From Hemibagrus wyckioides (taxonomy: Eukaryota; Chordata; Actinopteri; Siluriformes; Bagridae), in contig NC_080710.1 of the NCBI RefSeq assembly GCF_019097595.1, positions 19,393,780 to 19,457,779 on the forward strand: 64,000 bases of DNA, read 5' to 3'. The notes under the pieces are model-generated. The model was not told the DNA's origin and did not search any database. It saw only the letters and a list, made by a program, of their open reading frames with translations. A program made the translations under genes and the position numbers. Below are positions 24,371 through 37,899 of this stretch, piece after piece. How positions within the stretch are numbered: the first letter of the stretch is position 1; the number at the start of each line of letters is the position of its first letter.

Positions 24371-24774
24371 AAAAAACTCATGGGTAAAATTTTACAATAT
24401 GGATATATTCATAGGCATATCTTAAAACTGTAATAAGCATTACTGACAGTTATGTCATTTAACTTTTAACTAATGATAGTAATTATAAATATCCTTTCTT
24501 TATTAAGCATATACAGTTAAAATGAGTTTATTAACAATTAATAAATAGTGTCATTATAAACACATTTCCATATTAATTACTATATAAATAATTCAAAAAT
24601 ATAAATATAAGTATAAAGTACTGCTTAGTTATTTACTCATGTCTCTGATCTTTATTTGTACCATTATTAATGATATTTATTTATTAATAATCTCATTAAT
24701 CCAGTAATTAATGCATACTACTTGAGGACAATTATTTTTACATGGGTGTTTTTACTTTTTATATCCATGTACGC
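24371..24774. other. No recognised feature
   Basis: Strongly AT-rich spacer with many short TA/TTA words. Confidence 0.6.
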
Positions 24775-25540
24775 AGTAGGCAGATTTGCTTCTGCCCCAG
24801 AAATTGTGCCTGCATCATCACCCCATTTGAATTCCATACTTTAACTGTAACATCTACTCTTCATTTTCATATTATTGTTATCTCCTCCTCTTGGACACTT
24901 TATAGAGGTGCTGGACATCTTCTTGTACACCTTCTGACTGGACCTCATTTCCTTGCAGAATTTAACTTCCCTACAGATGAACTCCACTCCTCCTACCTGC
25001 TCCCTCTATTGTACTTTTTCTGACCTGACCTTTAAGAACTGATCTCCAAATACACAAGGGATGCAACATTCTGGACCTGCTACTGTTTTACCTTTACCTT
25101 TACCTTGCTTTACCTTTAGACATCAATGTAACCTACTCCACTTTTCAGATCACTACTTTGTGTTGTCCACTCTTGCCCTCCCTGTTTTGCCTGTCAACAA
25201 GTCCTAGTTCCTCTAACTCACTTGCTAGCTTCCACAATGTTAACAATTGTACCACACTCAGATTTCTTTCACTAGCTTTACCACCACTTGAATCAGCTGA
25301 CAGGTGACCATCACACTCCTTTCTGGTTGTTGCAATTTCCATTTCAAAAGTCCATTATTAAACCATGGACATCAATTTGGACTTGGTCCCCAGTGACACC
25401 CCCTTACAGGTAATTTTTACTTTTTACATCCAATGACCTTCTTTACCCTTCCAGACCAATGAAGTCTTTTAACCCTGCTCCTTGGTACTCAGATATTCTA
25501 TGTAGCAATCTGAAGGAATTAGAAGCAGCTAAGTGGAGAT
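24775..25540 (+). mobile_element. LINE ORF2 endonuclease-region pseudogene (L2/CR1 group)
   Basis: The sequence is C/T-rich, unlike its surroundings, and follows a fish L2/CR1-group LINE over its endonuclease and the start of the linker to reverse transcriptase. Recognisable blocks are a GDFN-region remnant EFNFPTDELHSSYLLPLL (about 24,955-25,010), 'tgacctgacctttaagaac' (DLTFNN), 'acattctggacctgct' (NVLDL) and 'tcagatcactactttgtg' (SDHHFV). Near 25,470-25,520, 'ccttggtactcagatattct' corresponds to PWLTDVLR. The catalytic Asp of GDFN is replaced by Glu, and frameshifts and stops are frequent. The reverse transcriptase proper is missing here; a C-terminal fragment of the same type lies at 30,430-30,820. 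Minus-strand frames through the region are shadows. Confidence 0.8.
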
Positions 25541-28500
25541 CACCACCTGAAGTACCTTCTGTCCACTTGACCATATTTGTACTATAGCTCTCCACACTCT
25601 CTGAGTACCCAAGGATGAGAGGTATAATATAGTCTATATGTAATTATGCATAGTGGCTCAGTCAATGTTTTTTTGCCAATTATGACCACGGGAAATGTCA
25701 AGGAGAGGAGTAACAACCTCAAATTTAGATAAAAGAAAAAGCCATTTCAGTGATGGGTCAGGCAGTGAGGGGTATGCAGGGGATGGGGCAGGGTGTGCGT
25801 TAAGACGAGATCGTCTACCTCCCAGCTGGAGTTTCTTTGCTTCATCACTACTGGTGTGTTGATTGCAGCAAGCTACGATGTCTACTGAAGCGCTCCAATC
25901 AAGCAAAGCTCTGATGAAGTGATAGGAATGGAGACTGTTGGCACTCTGTATTTTGGAAGAAAAGTCAGTATATAGCTACATTTTCTATGAAAATGGTTGT
26001 GAAATCTATTCATAGATCCCAACATCAGCCTTTACACTGTGGGATAAGTCTGGCATTTAACTGCCATTTTTTAACAGAAGCCAAAAAATAGAATTTCCAC
26101 CTGTTTTTAAGTGCCCATGTTCAGCATTGAAATCAAGTGGTGTTTATGTAATGCCCCATTACATTCCAAAAATATTAGCTTCTTTTCTAAAAATTTTTAT
26201 ATCTTTAAAGTAAATGGTGATATCAAACTCATTTCTGCTCTCAGGATTTGAAAGCGTTATCTTCAACCACTAAAATAAGGTTACCTGAAAACCGGTTAAG
26301 AACATCTCACACTGAAAACCAACAGAGCTGATTAATTTTATATCAGACTTGTCTCGATAAAATAATTTACTTGTTTATACAGATTGAAAATGTTGATTAT
26401 AAGTTGATTTTAAGAATGATAAGTTGATTTCTAGTCTGCCAGTAGAATAGAATGCCTGTGTACTGGTAAAAAGGGTTAAATTTGATTCTGGGGTTATTTG
26501 TCCCATGCTCAGCAGTATCAGTGAAAGCAGGAATTAAGCTTGAATTAAGGCTGTCTTAGCAAAACTGAAGCTGGATCCTCCACCTGACACAGCTGATTAG
26601 ATGCCTAATCCATTTCAATTGAGTGACTGAGGCTTGCACAATTTATCATTTTCATTAAATGGGTCTTATGCACTTTCAAAAGCACACTGAAGCTAATCTG
26701 ATAATAATCTGATACATACTGGCTTCAAATGCAGATGCAGAATCGAGTGATCTCAGACTTAATTCGACGATAATTCATACAGCCCCATATTAAAGTCCTG
26801 ACATGCTGATTTGAAGTGGATGATACTCTGGTGAATGTGTGTTGCATTTTGATGCAGTGAACACCGAGATCATATAGCCAACACTCCAAGCTATGAGAGC
26901 AGTATGTCAAGGGGTCTGTTAAAGCAAATGTGAAGGCAGGCTTCCTGGGTCAAATGCTACTGTCAGAAAACACAAAGCTGGTTCATGCCAGAGTAGGGTA
27001 TATATAACTTGCAAGTCGTGAACAAACATGATTGCCATGTGACCTTGGAAATGAAAGATTCATATTTCCATATTCAAATTCTGTGATGTACCAATTCTTC
27101 CCTTTGAGTCAGCTGTATTTCAGAAGAGGTTTCACAAAGCGTTTGCAAGCATTGCCTGAAAGCCTCTGCAATGCAAATGTAGGTGTATAGCATATCTGAA
27201 CATTTGGCTGTGCTAAAGACATTCCCAATAACAGGTGATAAGTAAGACAGAGCTTCTGTTGCTCTTTTCTACGTTCATTTTCTACCACAATAAATAGCTC
27301 ATGTATGGGTGCCCATGAACCTACAATATAATTGACTGTGATGCCTATTTGGTTATAAAAACAGATTAGCAATCATGTTCTGCAAAAACTCAATTACAGC
27401 TGCTAAGAGCCCTGAGGTACAGGTCTTCAGTTAATGTCTCACATGTCTACAAATGACTGGGTCTAAGTGTGTGTAAGTGGGATGCCTCACTAGTATTGTA
27501 ACAACACTAGCTAGCAGTATAATACCATCTATGGAAACTATGGAAATAAATCATGGAGCAATTAATACTACAAGCCTGCAATATAAAATAAATAAAAATA
27601 CTGAAATAAAAAATAATAATGATGTGGCACACTCCAGTGTTTATTAAGGTTTCCGGATTTGAAATGATGTGATCTTGGAAGGGTCGGATTTGTTGAAGAC
27701 AGTGTTTCTAGCATAATTCCTCAATCATGTTCTTCCACATTTTTTCACTGGGATCTCATTTCTCCCAGAGCCCTTTGCTTTGAAACACCTTGGCCTACAC
27801 TTCTATACTAACTGGCAGACTTTAAAGTGCCATCCAATGCCACAAACTGCATATTCTTCTGGTAATTTAAATTTTTTCCCCTGACATCAAGCTCCACTGA
27901 CTTGATCTCTACAGTGCTCAACAGGACTGATGTGAGCTGCAGATAAATCTCAAATTCTCACCAGCTCCAGTCCTGATAAGCCTGATAGTCAAGAGGACTT
28001 CAGTGTGATAGGGCCTCTCAGCAAGCTCAAAGAGATGGCTTATCTGATACACTGAGTGCTGATTGTGAACTGCTTTGGAGTGGGACATATCCAGACTGAT
28101 TCAGTTCTGTGTAGATATGACCTCTCTTCCCTGGCATAGATACCTGCCTTATCTCCACCACACCATATCATAAAAAATATTCACTCCCTCTAGAGGCACT
28201 CTCCCTCTACCACAGATTAAATAAAATAGTAATTCTCCTTAGTTCTCAACCTTGGGGTTGTAACCCTGCATGTGGTTGTCTCAAATGCAAATGAGGTAGC
28301 AGGATATTTGTATCTAATATTCTAATGATGTTCTTGAAAATAAACATATTTACATGTTCTTTTCAAGCACCATTTCTTCATTTGGTGCTCCCCATTAGAC
28401 GATTTTACACCAGCATGCAGTGGATTACGTGTTAATTAATACAGGTTTCTACACTGGATGCATGCAGCACACAGAACATTGTTGTTGAAGCATGCAGAAA

Positions 28501-28894
28501 GCAATTATTGTGCTTGAGTTCTGCCATGTTCCAGCTGGAAATGCTGCAAAATTATTGCAGTGCATGCCCATTACCTAAAAAGCACATGGAATACCACACA
28601 ATTAAGGTCCTAAAACACAAACTCTGTTAAAATCCACATTTCATAAAAGTCCTAAGTGATTAATTTCATAATTGCATAATTGAGAGCCTAAAGATACATG
28701 AGACTACGGTGGATTTTACCACTTAGAAACCATGAAGATGGCTTTGGACTAAAATTACCACTAACATTTGCACTCAAGTGACCATCAATGAACAGCTGAC
28801 GATGTCAACAAAATAGCCTTTATGTTAAAATTAGAATGAATTTTCTACTTGCTTACACAATTGCATTTATAGCAGGGAAGTTACTTATAATCAC
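25541..28894. other. Unclassified non-coding stretch
   Basis: No exon or named repeat is recognised. The composition changes twice: a G-rich block at 25,740-25,800 and a C/T-rich block at about 27,690-28,220. The second may be an old LINE piece, but no motif was found. Confidence 0.45.
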
Positions 28895-29127
28895 ACTAAC
28901 CGGTGTCACCCAGATGATTCTCGCTTGAGTCTAGTTCCTCTTAAGGTTTCATCCTAATCCTCCTCAGGGAGTTTTTTCTTGCCAACATTGCCTCTGGCTT
29001 GCTCAATAGGGATAAACTTAAGAATTTAAAATATACATCCTGAGTTTATAAATTTCCTTAAAGCTGCTTTGTGATACTGTACATTCTTAAAAGCGCTATA
29101 CAAATAAAATTGAAATTGAATCGAATC
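28895..29127 (+). mobile_element. Retroposon 3' tail (L2-like), 5'-truncated
   Basis: A short 3' end contains 'ccggtgtcacccagatga', 'ggcttgctcaatagg', 'aaagctgctttgtgata' and 'aaaagcgctatacaaat', ending in ttga/gaat repeats. The first, second and fourth blocks recur, degraded, at 3,310-3,452. Copies like this arise when LINE reverse transcription stops early. No coding part remains. Confidence 0.8.
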
Positions 29128-30429
29128 CCTGTCTAGAGTAGAGATGAAAATTAATTAAAGAAGTTTGTCATCATATAGAGTAGTAATGCATGCATATTCA
29201 AATGCAGTCCTTATTCTCAAGCCATATATTTACTAGCTTGCTTAGCATGTATTTGCAAGAGGGGAATCTTCTTCAGAAAGGAACAAAAATTTATCATGTT
29301 GTTTCCTCTTCAACAAATTGTATGATGTGACATTGTAGCAGGGAAAATTGTGAGCACATTGTGGCAATATTGTGAGAGGTCTATCACTATTTCATCTGAA
29401 CAACAATCAGGGTGTTATAAACAGGGCAAATAGCAGCATTTAATCATATTTTATAGCTGGGGTCTCTGGGATCCCTAAAGAACAGAATCAGTACATTCAA
29501 TACACAAGATCAGTTTTTGAATGTAAAATATGGAACTTATACCATTTGGATTAAGCAACTGTAGATTGTTTATTATTCTGAATCACATAATTTTTGTTGT
29601 GTAAAATAAATGTGTAAAGCTAATGATATGAAATTCTGACACAGGTTGAGTCCGTTGCAAATCATTAATATATACACTACATGTAGCAACTCCCACACCA
29701 AGAAGGGTTTATTTATCCTTATTTTCCACCATTTACAGACTATCTAAGTGAAAACAAACCAAATCTGTCTTACATTGCATTACTCTTTTTTTCACAAGAG
29801 GTCCCCACTTGAAGTCTGTGTGATTTTTTTCCTACATGCTTAATTAAAACTTCTTGCCACTGGGCATTGTGTGCATATCAAAATAGTATTTAACACGTTT
29901 GCATTATGTTTGTCCTTGTTCAATTTCAAGTGTAAGATTTTAGTTCAGAATGTTGTTAGGATCATCAGTAAAGTCATGTCTGATAGCAACCTTCACGAGA
30001 CGAATGTAATAATGCTAATTAGCACCAAAACTTCAGGACTGGTGAACATCTATGGCTTAAACTCTGTCCACGGGGAATGTTATGCCTAACCAATTATCGT
30101 TATTAATGCACCCTTTGTGACAAGTTAAAATAAACACATGGTAGGAAGTGGTACTGAGCTGATTAGGCTTTTTGAATTTATTAAATCCATTATAGTTCAT
30201 GTCTTATTAGGAACTTGCTTATATTAATAAATAAATAAACACATTCAACATATGACATTCCCTTAGGTGTGGGGAGAGCTTAACTATTTTTAATTTGTTG
30301 TATCAATACTACTTGCAGGAATATCGGGACTCTGGTAGTCTAGTATAATTTGAGGAATAGTTCAAGTGCAGCATGGTCGAAGGGTGCCGAAATGATAGTA
30401 TGAAATGTAGTACATCTTCACAATGCTTT
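29128..30429. other. No recognised feature
   Basis: AT-rich with only short chance frames. Confidence 0.5.
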
Positions 30430-30820
30430 ATATAGTGAAAATGTGCTTGTTCAGTCTCTTGTCATTTCAAGACTGGACTACTGTAACTGGCATGTCTATG
30501 TGTGAATGTAGTTCATCCTCCAAAAGATCCAAAATGGAGCTGCGTGACTTGTTTTCAACCTGCCTTCTCAGACACCACCCCACTGCTGTGTTCCCTCCAC
30601 TGACTTCCTGTAGCCTCACGCGTCAGGTTCAAAACACTGATACATGTCTACAAAGCCAAGAATGGACCAGCACCTCGAAGCTCTTATTTCTCCTCACACT
30701 TATTACTCCTAGCACTGCCTGACTGATCCCACCATCTCACAGTGTACAAGATATACATCTAGACTCTTCTCTGTTCTGGCACCGAGGTGGTGGAATGAAC
30801 TTCCAGAAATTTTACATTTC
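30430..30820 (+). mobile_element. LINE ORF2 C-terminal pseudogene (L2/CR1 group)
   Basis: This follows the C-terminal end of ORF2 of a fish L2/CR1-group LINE. 'agactggactactgtaactg' gives SRLDYCN, then 'gatccaaaatggagctgc' gives IQNGAA (family: IQNAAARLV). 'ccaccccactgctgtg' corresponds to HTTPLL, and 'aagccaagaatggaccagca' gives the KAKNGPAP block. 'tctgttctggcaccgaggtg' corresponds to FSVLAPRWWNELP, which is still in frame. Frame changes occur at several points, so the open frame at 30,423-30,722 is only partly the LINE frame. The family matches the endonuclease relic at 24,775-25,540, but the two are separate insertions or were split by deletion. Confidence 0.85.
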
Positions 30821-31221
30821 CAGAAATGTAAAAGTAAATGCAATTGTCACATCAAAGTGCAGGTTAGCGACTATAATAACTGTTCAAGCGGTATATCCAA
30901 AACACAAGGTAATTTCAAGGTGTAAAAACAAACAATGGTCAAGCGATCAGCATACAGGGTAAAAAAGACAGGGAATGAAAGAGTGAAAGCAAAGCAGGGT
31001 CAAAAACAAATAATCAGTTATACTGTTTTTTTAATATCAGACTGAAGAAGCTACTCAGATTAATAGTGAAACATTTCGATCAAACAACAAAAAAGTCCAG
31101 TTGACATGACTCAACTTCCAGATAAACAATTACATTATATAAGTAAGACATCTTCAAGACAGTGGAAAGTGATCATATACTTCACAAAGTGGTTGGTACT
31201 GTTAATGTATTTTATGGCTGA
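30821..31221. other. Unclassified; A-rich repeat-like spacer
   Basis: 30,880-31,010 has the wording of an inverted LTR or primer-binding region ('gggtcaaaaacaaataatc', 'acaatggtcaagcgatcag'), but I cannot confirm it. Confidence 0.3.
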
Positions 31222-31263
31222 GCTCTCTCTCTCTCTCTCTCTCTCTCCCTCTCTCTCTCTCTC

Positions 31264-31296
<33 letters not shown>
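31222..31296 (+). repeat. Compound (CT)n(TG)n microsatellite
   Basis: A (CT)n block with one CCT interruption is followed by a short CTGT transition and (TG)n. Confidence 0.97.
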
Positions 31297-31298
<2 letters not shown>

Positions 31299-34244
31299 AC
31301 ATGATTGGAATGAGGGAAGTGTAATCAAAAATCTGATGAATGTGAATTAGATTGGAAGTTCAAGGCATGGATAGACAGAAATTATTTCATCTAAAATGCA
31401 CAAAATCTTTTCTTCCAAGGCTGTTGTTAAAGTTTGTGTTTCTGTTTAAATGTTTATTTAACACTGCAGTCTTAAATGTGTTGGTGTTGCTAATTTAAAT
31501 ACTTTACTGTGTCATGTGTCATGGATCATGTTTCATCTGCCAGCAAAGAACCAGGTGATATTTTGATTTTTATTCAAAAATGCTCAAAAACAATCTGCTT
31601 AAAAGTAGTGAGTTAAAATGAACCTTTAGATGAAGCAGATATACTATTTTTTAAATCACATTTTTGTGATATGAATGTTGAGAACTGACTAAAATATATA
31701 CATTTAACATCACTGTTCATGCATTGCTGGCACCCATGAATAGAGTAGGATTTCCTGAGACTCAATTTAACACCTGCTTTTACAGAGAGCCCCAAGCAAT
31801 CCTGACCGCAGCATGGATAAATTTTGATAAAAGAAGACCTGATTAGACATTAGAATTTTTGATTAGCAGATTTGCATATTGATAGATTACATCCTTGTTT
31901 TGTGCATAAAAGTGTTTCTGTCTGATCTATTATTCACTTTATTTTTCTTATTTTATATCCTTTTTGATCTCACTTTTGCTGTAGCTCTCTGCACCCTTAT
32001 AACAGCAGCTCTGCACTGAAAATCAATGACTGGTGGTCATTTTCAGTAATAACTGGTGTTTATGCTTCTAGCAAAACAATGCTTAATGCTTAATGGAAGC
32101 AAAGAGAACATTAAAAGCATGAAAAATAAATGCAAATCTTCAGGATACTATGGTTTTGAATGTTCATAAAATCGAACCATGTCGGTGTTTTTATTGCAAG
32201 ATGTTTCTGGCTCATTATGGCTAGTAGCAATGATGAACTACACAGATACAATTCCTACACAAACATTTCATCCAGAATTTTTATGTAGTAAATGAGTCAC
32301 ATCTCTGAAGGATTTCAATGAATAAAACAGAATACATTAAAAACACTTTGATGAAAGTCAATCAGGAATAGAAAATGAATATTTGAATATAAAAATATGA
32401 AAATATATTTTGAATATAAGCTCACCTCTGGCACTGCTCATGGTGTAAACACCTTTGCCGTATTCTGTAGTGTTCAAATACTGGTTCATTTTAAGAGTTC
32501 GTTTTAAGAGGTTCGAGAACTCTGAGTTTGATTACTTCCTTTTACTAGTCTCTCTGGGATTATTATTATTATTGCTGAAGAACAGCATGAAAGGTTACTA
32601 TGAGATGGACACATTTCCTATCAACTCAAAGAGTCTACTTTTTTTTTAATACTTTGCCTGAAATTCCATACAAGAGATGAAGAACATATCTCCTGTTCTC
32701 ATATCTTTCCAGAGTACTCAAGACATGATGGACTATCCAAGACTACATTATATCTGCTTTGATACAAGCTTTTATCTTTATATGACTTCAAAATTTTACA
32801 GCTTAGCTTTGATCCACATTTCATGGGCTTGGCAAGGGTTGGATGTTGGATGCTATTTCAAGCAACATGAATTCTTCACTCCTGTCATGTCGCTTCCTGC
32901 TCTCTGCCCTCCTCCTTATCACTGGAGCTACCAGTGACTTGTTATACCTTGAAATTCAATGTATATTATCTTTATCTGCCCTTGTGTTCATTATGAATTC
33001 TTAGTTGTTTTTAGCTGGCAGCTCTTACCATTATACACGTCTTTCTTTGCTTTCTACATTTAGGCTATACATTCACTTATGATGCTAAAGCATTCAAAAA
33101 CATCATCACAAAAAACCTGTTCTGCTACACCTCCTAGGAACTTGTTCATTCATACTAAAACAAAGATTTGTTTCTCTCTTGATAGTTTATCGAGTCATTA
33201 TTGTTCAACTGTTGGCAGAGCAGCTGCACAGTCAAATCAAGTTAAAATGCTATTTGAGTAAAATGAAATTTAAATCTCTTCTCCAAATACAATCTTGCAT
33301 AAAATTATGAATATAATGGTGTACTGGATTGTCATTTAGTCACTTTAAAATCTAATAAGTAATTTAACCTGGGCTTTAAATCTGGATTTGGATATTTAAC
33401 ATATTCATATACATTTTCTATAGCCATAATATTATATCTAAATATACATTGTATAGTGGACTGCTGTACTATTTTTTTTTTTACTATACTTACCAAATTC
33501 TAGCATATAAAAAGTATACCATTGGTAATTCTCTCAAAAATGTCCATAGATATTATAGTATACCAAATATAAAATGTTCATCTCTCTTGAAGTACATTTT
33601 TAAGTACAATTTTTCCCATTTTTTCCCCACTTGTGTTAGTACAACAACATTTTTGACAAAACATTACAAAAACATTTTTGCTTGATTCACATACTCCTTA
33701 TTAACATAAACACACACTCAGCTCTGCACAGCTTTATTCATTTATTTACCTTTACACTGCCTTTAATAGGTTTTATACTTAAGCATCATGACCAACTCTG
33801 TGTTCTGGGAGTATTTCATATTGAGAACAATCAGCACATGCAAAAGAACTCATTTACATATTGTATTTTCCATTTACTAAATGTGACGCAATCCACACAA
33901 TTATTCTTTAACACCTGCAACATGCCAGATGTTTGTGTGCACAACTGATTGCATTACACACATAGATTGGTGCATGTTATTTTGGATTGTACTAAATCAG
34001 AGCCTTTGAGGTTCCCATTTTTGTCTTTGTTACCCTGATTGTAGAATAAATGATATGACATCTGTAGTGTTCAAGCTGCTAAGAATATGTCACTCAGAGA
34101 TATGTGTAGTGGACGGCAAACAATGAAACAGATGTTAGCTAAGTAGCCTGCTAAATAACCTTTAGCCAGTTGACCATACAATTATATAAAGACTGATATA
34201 AGGAAGATAGATTATTATGTTATTTAGATAACATGCTGTATATG
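31297..34244. other. Unclassified non-coding stretch
   Basis: No exon or known repeat is recognised. Open frames at 32,455-33,948 are hydrophobic chance translations of AT-rich DNA. Confidence 0.5.
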
Positions 34245-34495
34245 CTGAACTAAAAGTTGTTGTCCTTTGGCTGCTGCCTATTTGGGGGCACCAGAGCAGA
34301 TCATCTGATCCATATATCTGATTTTGGCACAGGTTTTCTACCGGATGCCCTTCCTGACACAACCCTCCCATTTTATCCGGGCGTGGGACCAGCACTGGAA
34401 AATAACCCCTCAGTGGCTGGCTTGTTTCCATGCCCAAGTATCAAACCTGGGCTGTTGCAGAAAGAGCACAGGATCCTACTGCTGGACCACCAAGG
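34245..34495 (+). mobile_element. RTE-type LINE 3' region fragment
   Basis: 'cagagcagatcatctgatcc', 'ttggcacaggttttctaccg', 'gatgcccttcctgacacaac' and 'cccattttatccgggcgtgg' form, in this order, the 3' region of an abundant fish retroposon that I associate with RTE-type LINEs. Overlapping open frames on both strands across this block come from its relatively stop-poor composition and are not genes. The class is from memory; the repeat itself is well supported. Confidence 0.65.
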
Positions 34496-34885
34496 ATAAT
34501 ATTCATAGTTAAACACTGCGTTCTAAATGTTTACATCTACAATTACAGTTTTTGCTTGTTGCAGTACTTAACTTTAGATTAAACAACACAAGAGCATATG
34601 GCAAACACTAACATGGCCATGACCTGTACAGCTGGCTACATGCCACAAGACACAAATGGTGTTAATAAAGATGGTGCAGGTTTCAAGTGCAAGTGTGCGT
34701 CATCAATGCACTTAATGACACCACTGCAAGGCATTGTTTTGTAAAAAGGATTGTAAATGAAGAGCTGTACAAGGTCAGTCAAATCTGTCCAGCATTTTTT
34801 CTAATTATGCTCTTAAAACAGCAAATGAATTAATGATGGGTCAGTGATGAATTTGAACAGCTGTTGATGTCATTAGGAGTTTTTA
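34496..34885. other. No recognised feature
   Basis: AT-rich spacer. Confidence 0.5.
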
Positions 34886-35084
34886 TACAGGCTGTCTGAA
34901 AACTTAGGAACCAACAGCAATATATTACACAAATATGTCAATCTGAATATATCGAATAGAATCTGCAAAAAACACGATAGAGTGGCAGTGAAAATGTGCA
35001 GAGAGTAAGTGTGAACATGTAGCACATATGTCGTAGATAATAAGTTGTACACCCAATAGTTATTGACTTTTCAGACACCCTGTA
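34886..35084. mobile_element. Short MITE with terminal inverted repeats
   Basis: The left end after a TA (34,886-34,887) reads caggctgtctgaaaa. The right end before a TA (35,083-35,084), read on the other strand, is cagggtgtctgaaaa: 14 of 15 bases match. The 195-base interior has no reading frame. The TA flanks fit the target duplication of Tc1/mariner elements, so this is probably a non-autonomous derivative. It is not evidently derived from the Tc1-like relics elsewhere in the window, whose ends differ. Confidence 0.8.
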
Positions 35085-37638
35085 CATGAATAATTATTTA
35101 AAGCTATTTGTAGGTCATCAGACATCACACAGCATATGGCTTAACCTCAACTGATCACTAATATATTTCTTTTTTTACATAGCAAGCTTTTTTTTTTTAA
35201 GAATGTCTTGCATTGTAACACAGCTACTATCCCTTTTTATTACATTTTGCTCCAACTCTGAGAGCATGGCTGTTCTAATAAATGAATGGTAGAACATATC
35301 CCATAGACAATACCAAGTTAGACAGTGGGCAAGAAAGTGAAGAGACACAGCAAGCAGCAGCTGTGGCTGTGAAAAGGGAAGAAATCCAATTTCTGTGTCT
35401 GATGTCTGAGGCCCCTACGGCGGCTCGCTCTTGAAGCAACTTGTTGCTGTGTCTGATGCGGATGTTGCAGGAAAACAATCCCACTAATAGATGTTTCTGT
35501 GCTTTTCTTACCAGCAGACAAACAGAATGATGGAGAGATGTGAGACACCATGCACATTTAATCAGGCAGACAGAGTGCTTGGATCTTCTCCTTTGCCCTC
35601 AGTGCTACACCATCTGGGCTTGCTCATCAGAGCCTCACCCCTGTGCCGAGAGAATGATAATTGGTATCATATGCTTGTGACATGATGAAATATTATCATA
35701 ACTGCTGAGCTATTATCCATGGTGTCAGAAGCAGGACACTAATAATCAGCTACATCTCAAACTTGATATATCTACAACAGCAAAATGATGACAATAATAA
35801 TAACTCTAAATTGAATTGTGAAATAACTTTTAAAGCCAGGCCTGAAACTCCACCTCAATAATCTATTCCCAGTTTCTCATTTTTGTTCCAAGTGACAAAG
35901 CTTTTGTACCCACAAATGACTTTTTAACATATATCTCTTCATTGCTTGGCAATTGTGCCTTTCAGAAGTAGAAACTTCTTAAAACACAAGTTCTCAGAGC
36001 TTCCAACTTCACTTCTCACACCTTTATCAGTTGTATGTAAAGGTTGCATTTACAAAATTCCAGGTATCTAGCTTCTCAGCTTCCAGCAGTGTTCCTTAGT
36101 ATCTGAAGCCAATGCCAGTCCAATGCTAACACCAGTCTAGTGGTCACATCCTCCACAGACCCATCCTCTCCTAAATCTCCAATTCACTTCCTGATTCCTC
36201 AGTATATCAACACAACCAGGTCATTAATTCATCGTGAAGCTTGACACAGGACATTGCAGAGTTGTGTGTGTTTTCCTCATAGTCATCTATGCTGAGTTTT
36301 ACTCTTTTATATTGTCCTTAGGCTTGATTGAACCATGATTACTCATGGCTACTTTTTATTAATAAGCACTTCTGCTTATAAGTTCTCACACTGACTCTGA
36401 TTCGACCATTAAAGATTGATTTAGTGTTAGCATACTGAAAATAATAATACTCAGGTAAAGCATTTTCTTTTCAAAAGAATGAGGGCAGCCAATAGTTTCC
36501 TATAATATACAGCATACAGCAACCAATATTAAAAAAGCTACCTTTGCATGCATGTGTGTGTGTGGGTGTGTGTGTTTTCAGTGATTTTGTTTGTAAGACG
36601 GATGCATTAACTTAAAAGTAAGCTACAAAGATATAAACTCAGACTATTATATAGGCTATTACTGAAGCCTATTTTGTATTTCCCCAGACAAAATTCAATC
36701 CTTGTTGTTTTTGTTCCACTTTATTTACAAATCATTTACTGAACTGTCAGTTCTCCGACTGCACGCTTTGTCAGAAGTATAACTGTTATGTTACACTTAC
36801 AAATAAAGCCACTTGTCTATGTAACAGTAAGAAGATTATATTTTCTTTTAAATATTTCACAACAGCTAAGGAATATGAGAAAAATGAGAACACAGGCACA
36901 CTGTAATGGGGCTTAGCTCACTCTAGGATTAGTGTTCAGCAAAGCATGTTTCTTATACAAAATATAGTCACATTTCTTTAATGGATTTGCAAAAATACTG
37001 TATATCAAAACTTTATTTGCTGGTCTGGTGGAAGGAGGGGAAAAACTAAAGCATATAGGGCAAGAACATTCACAGCAAATCTCCACAGTTAATATGTCAG
37101 TTTGTGTAGAACCTTACACATTAGTCATATACAAATTAACCATATATTGCGGTCATATCTATGTTTAATAACCTTAAGTATATTGTTGCTTACATACTAA
37201 AATTGGAACTGTAATTGAAGTTAAACGACAATGCAATTGTCAAAAGTCTTAAAAACCTCTTTGTGCGACTGAACAAATACATTGTTTGTACAGAATATAG
37301 GTTGTATCTAGCTAAAGTGGGTTAGAAACAAAGGCAAATAGAAATGCCTAGGGTTTCAAATTCATTTTAATTGCTAAGAGATTGGATTTCAGCCAGAGCT
37401 AAAAAAGTTGAAAGTTGCCTTCCATGCTGTGAGCACAGCACTCAGCTCAAAGCCACACAGGACATGAAGCCCTGTGGATTAGTCTCTCTCAATCAGTTAC
37501 ACCAAGATGGCTGCTGATCTCTGACCTAAGCCATACACTCCTGCAGTGAAAAGACAGCTAATGATTCATGGACAGAGGCAGTAAAGGCACTGTGGATAAA
37601 GAGTATTAATATATATATCAGAATCACATTCATGTAAT
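35085..37638. other. Unclassified non-coding stretch
   Basis: No confirmed feature. A (TG)n-rich bit lies at 36,551-36,574. The minus-strand frames at 35,275-35,557 overlap and are followed on the minus strand by a donor-like 'gtaaga' at about 35,508-35,513, but no gene is recognised. Confidence 0.45.
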
Positions 37639-37642
37639 AGAC

Positions 37643-37713
<71 letters not shown>
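37639..37713 (+). repeat. (GATA)n microsatellite
   Basis: About 18 uninterrupted tetranucleotide units. The minus-strand frame across it (a YLSI repeat) is an artefact. Confidence 0.97.
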
Positions 37714-37899
37714 ACTGTTGCTCTGCTATCTGCTGCATGTTATTACATTTCATTACTCTCTCTGACGGTTTCAAATCCTCATAAAATACTAATATAAGTA
37801 AAGAAGAAATTGAGAACACAAAACACCACTGAAATGATCATTTAGTTTGTTGAATGAAGGTTACGCAACAACCATGTAAATTCAACAACAAATATAACC
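37714..37899. other. No recognised feature
   Basis: Short spacer between the microsatellite and a transposon relic. Confidence 0.5.

Noticed and set aside
34162..34512. Overlapping frames on both strands
   Set aside because: All lie over a known-type retroposon 3' region; frames conflict with each other and have no domain.
35318..35557. Minus-strand exon with donor-like site
   Set aside because: Overlapping frames conflict, no acceptor or homology was found, and the donor match alone is weak.
37639..37713. CRISPR-like array
   Set aside because: Uniform tetranucleotide without spacers; this is a microsatellite in a eukaryotic genome. No CRISPR array was seen elsewhere in the window.
37526..37819. 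97-codon minus-strand frame
   Set aside because: Its core is a YLSI repeat read through (GATA)n.
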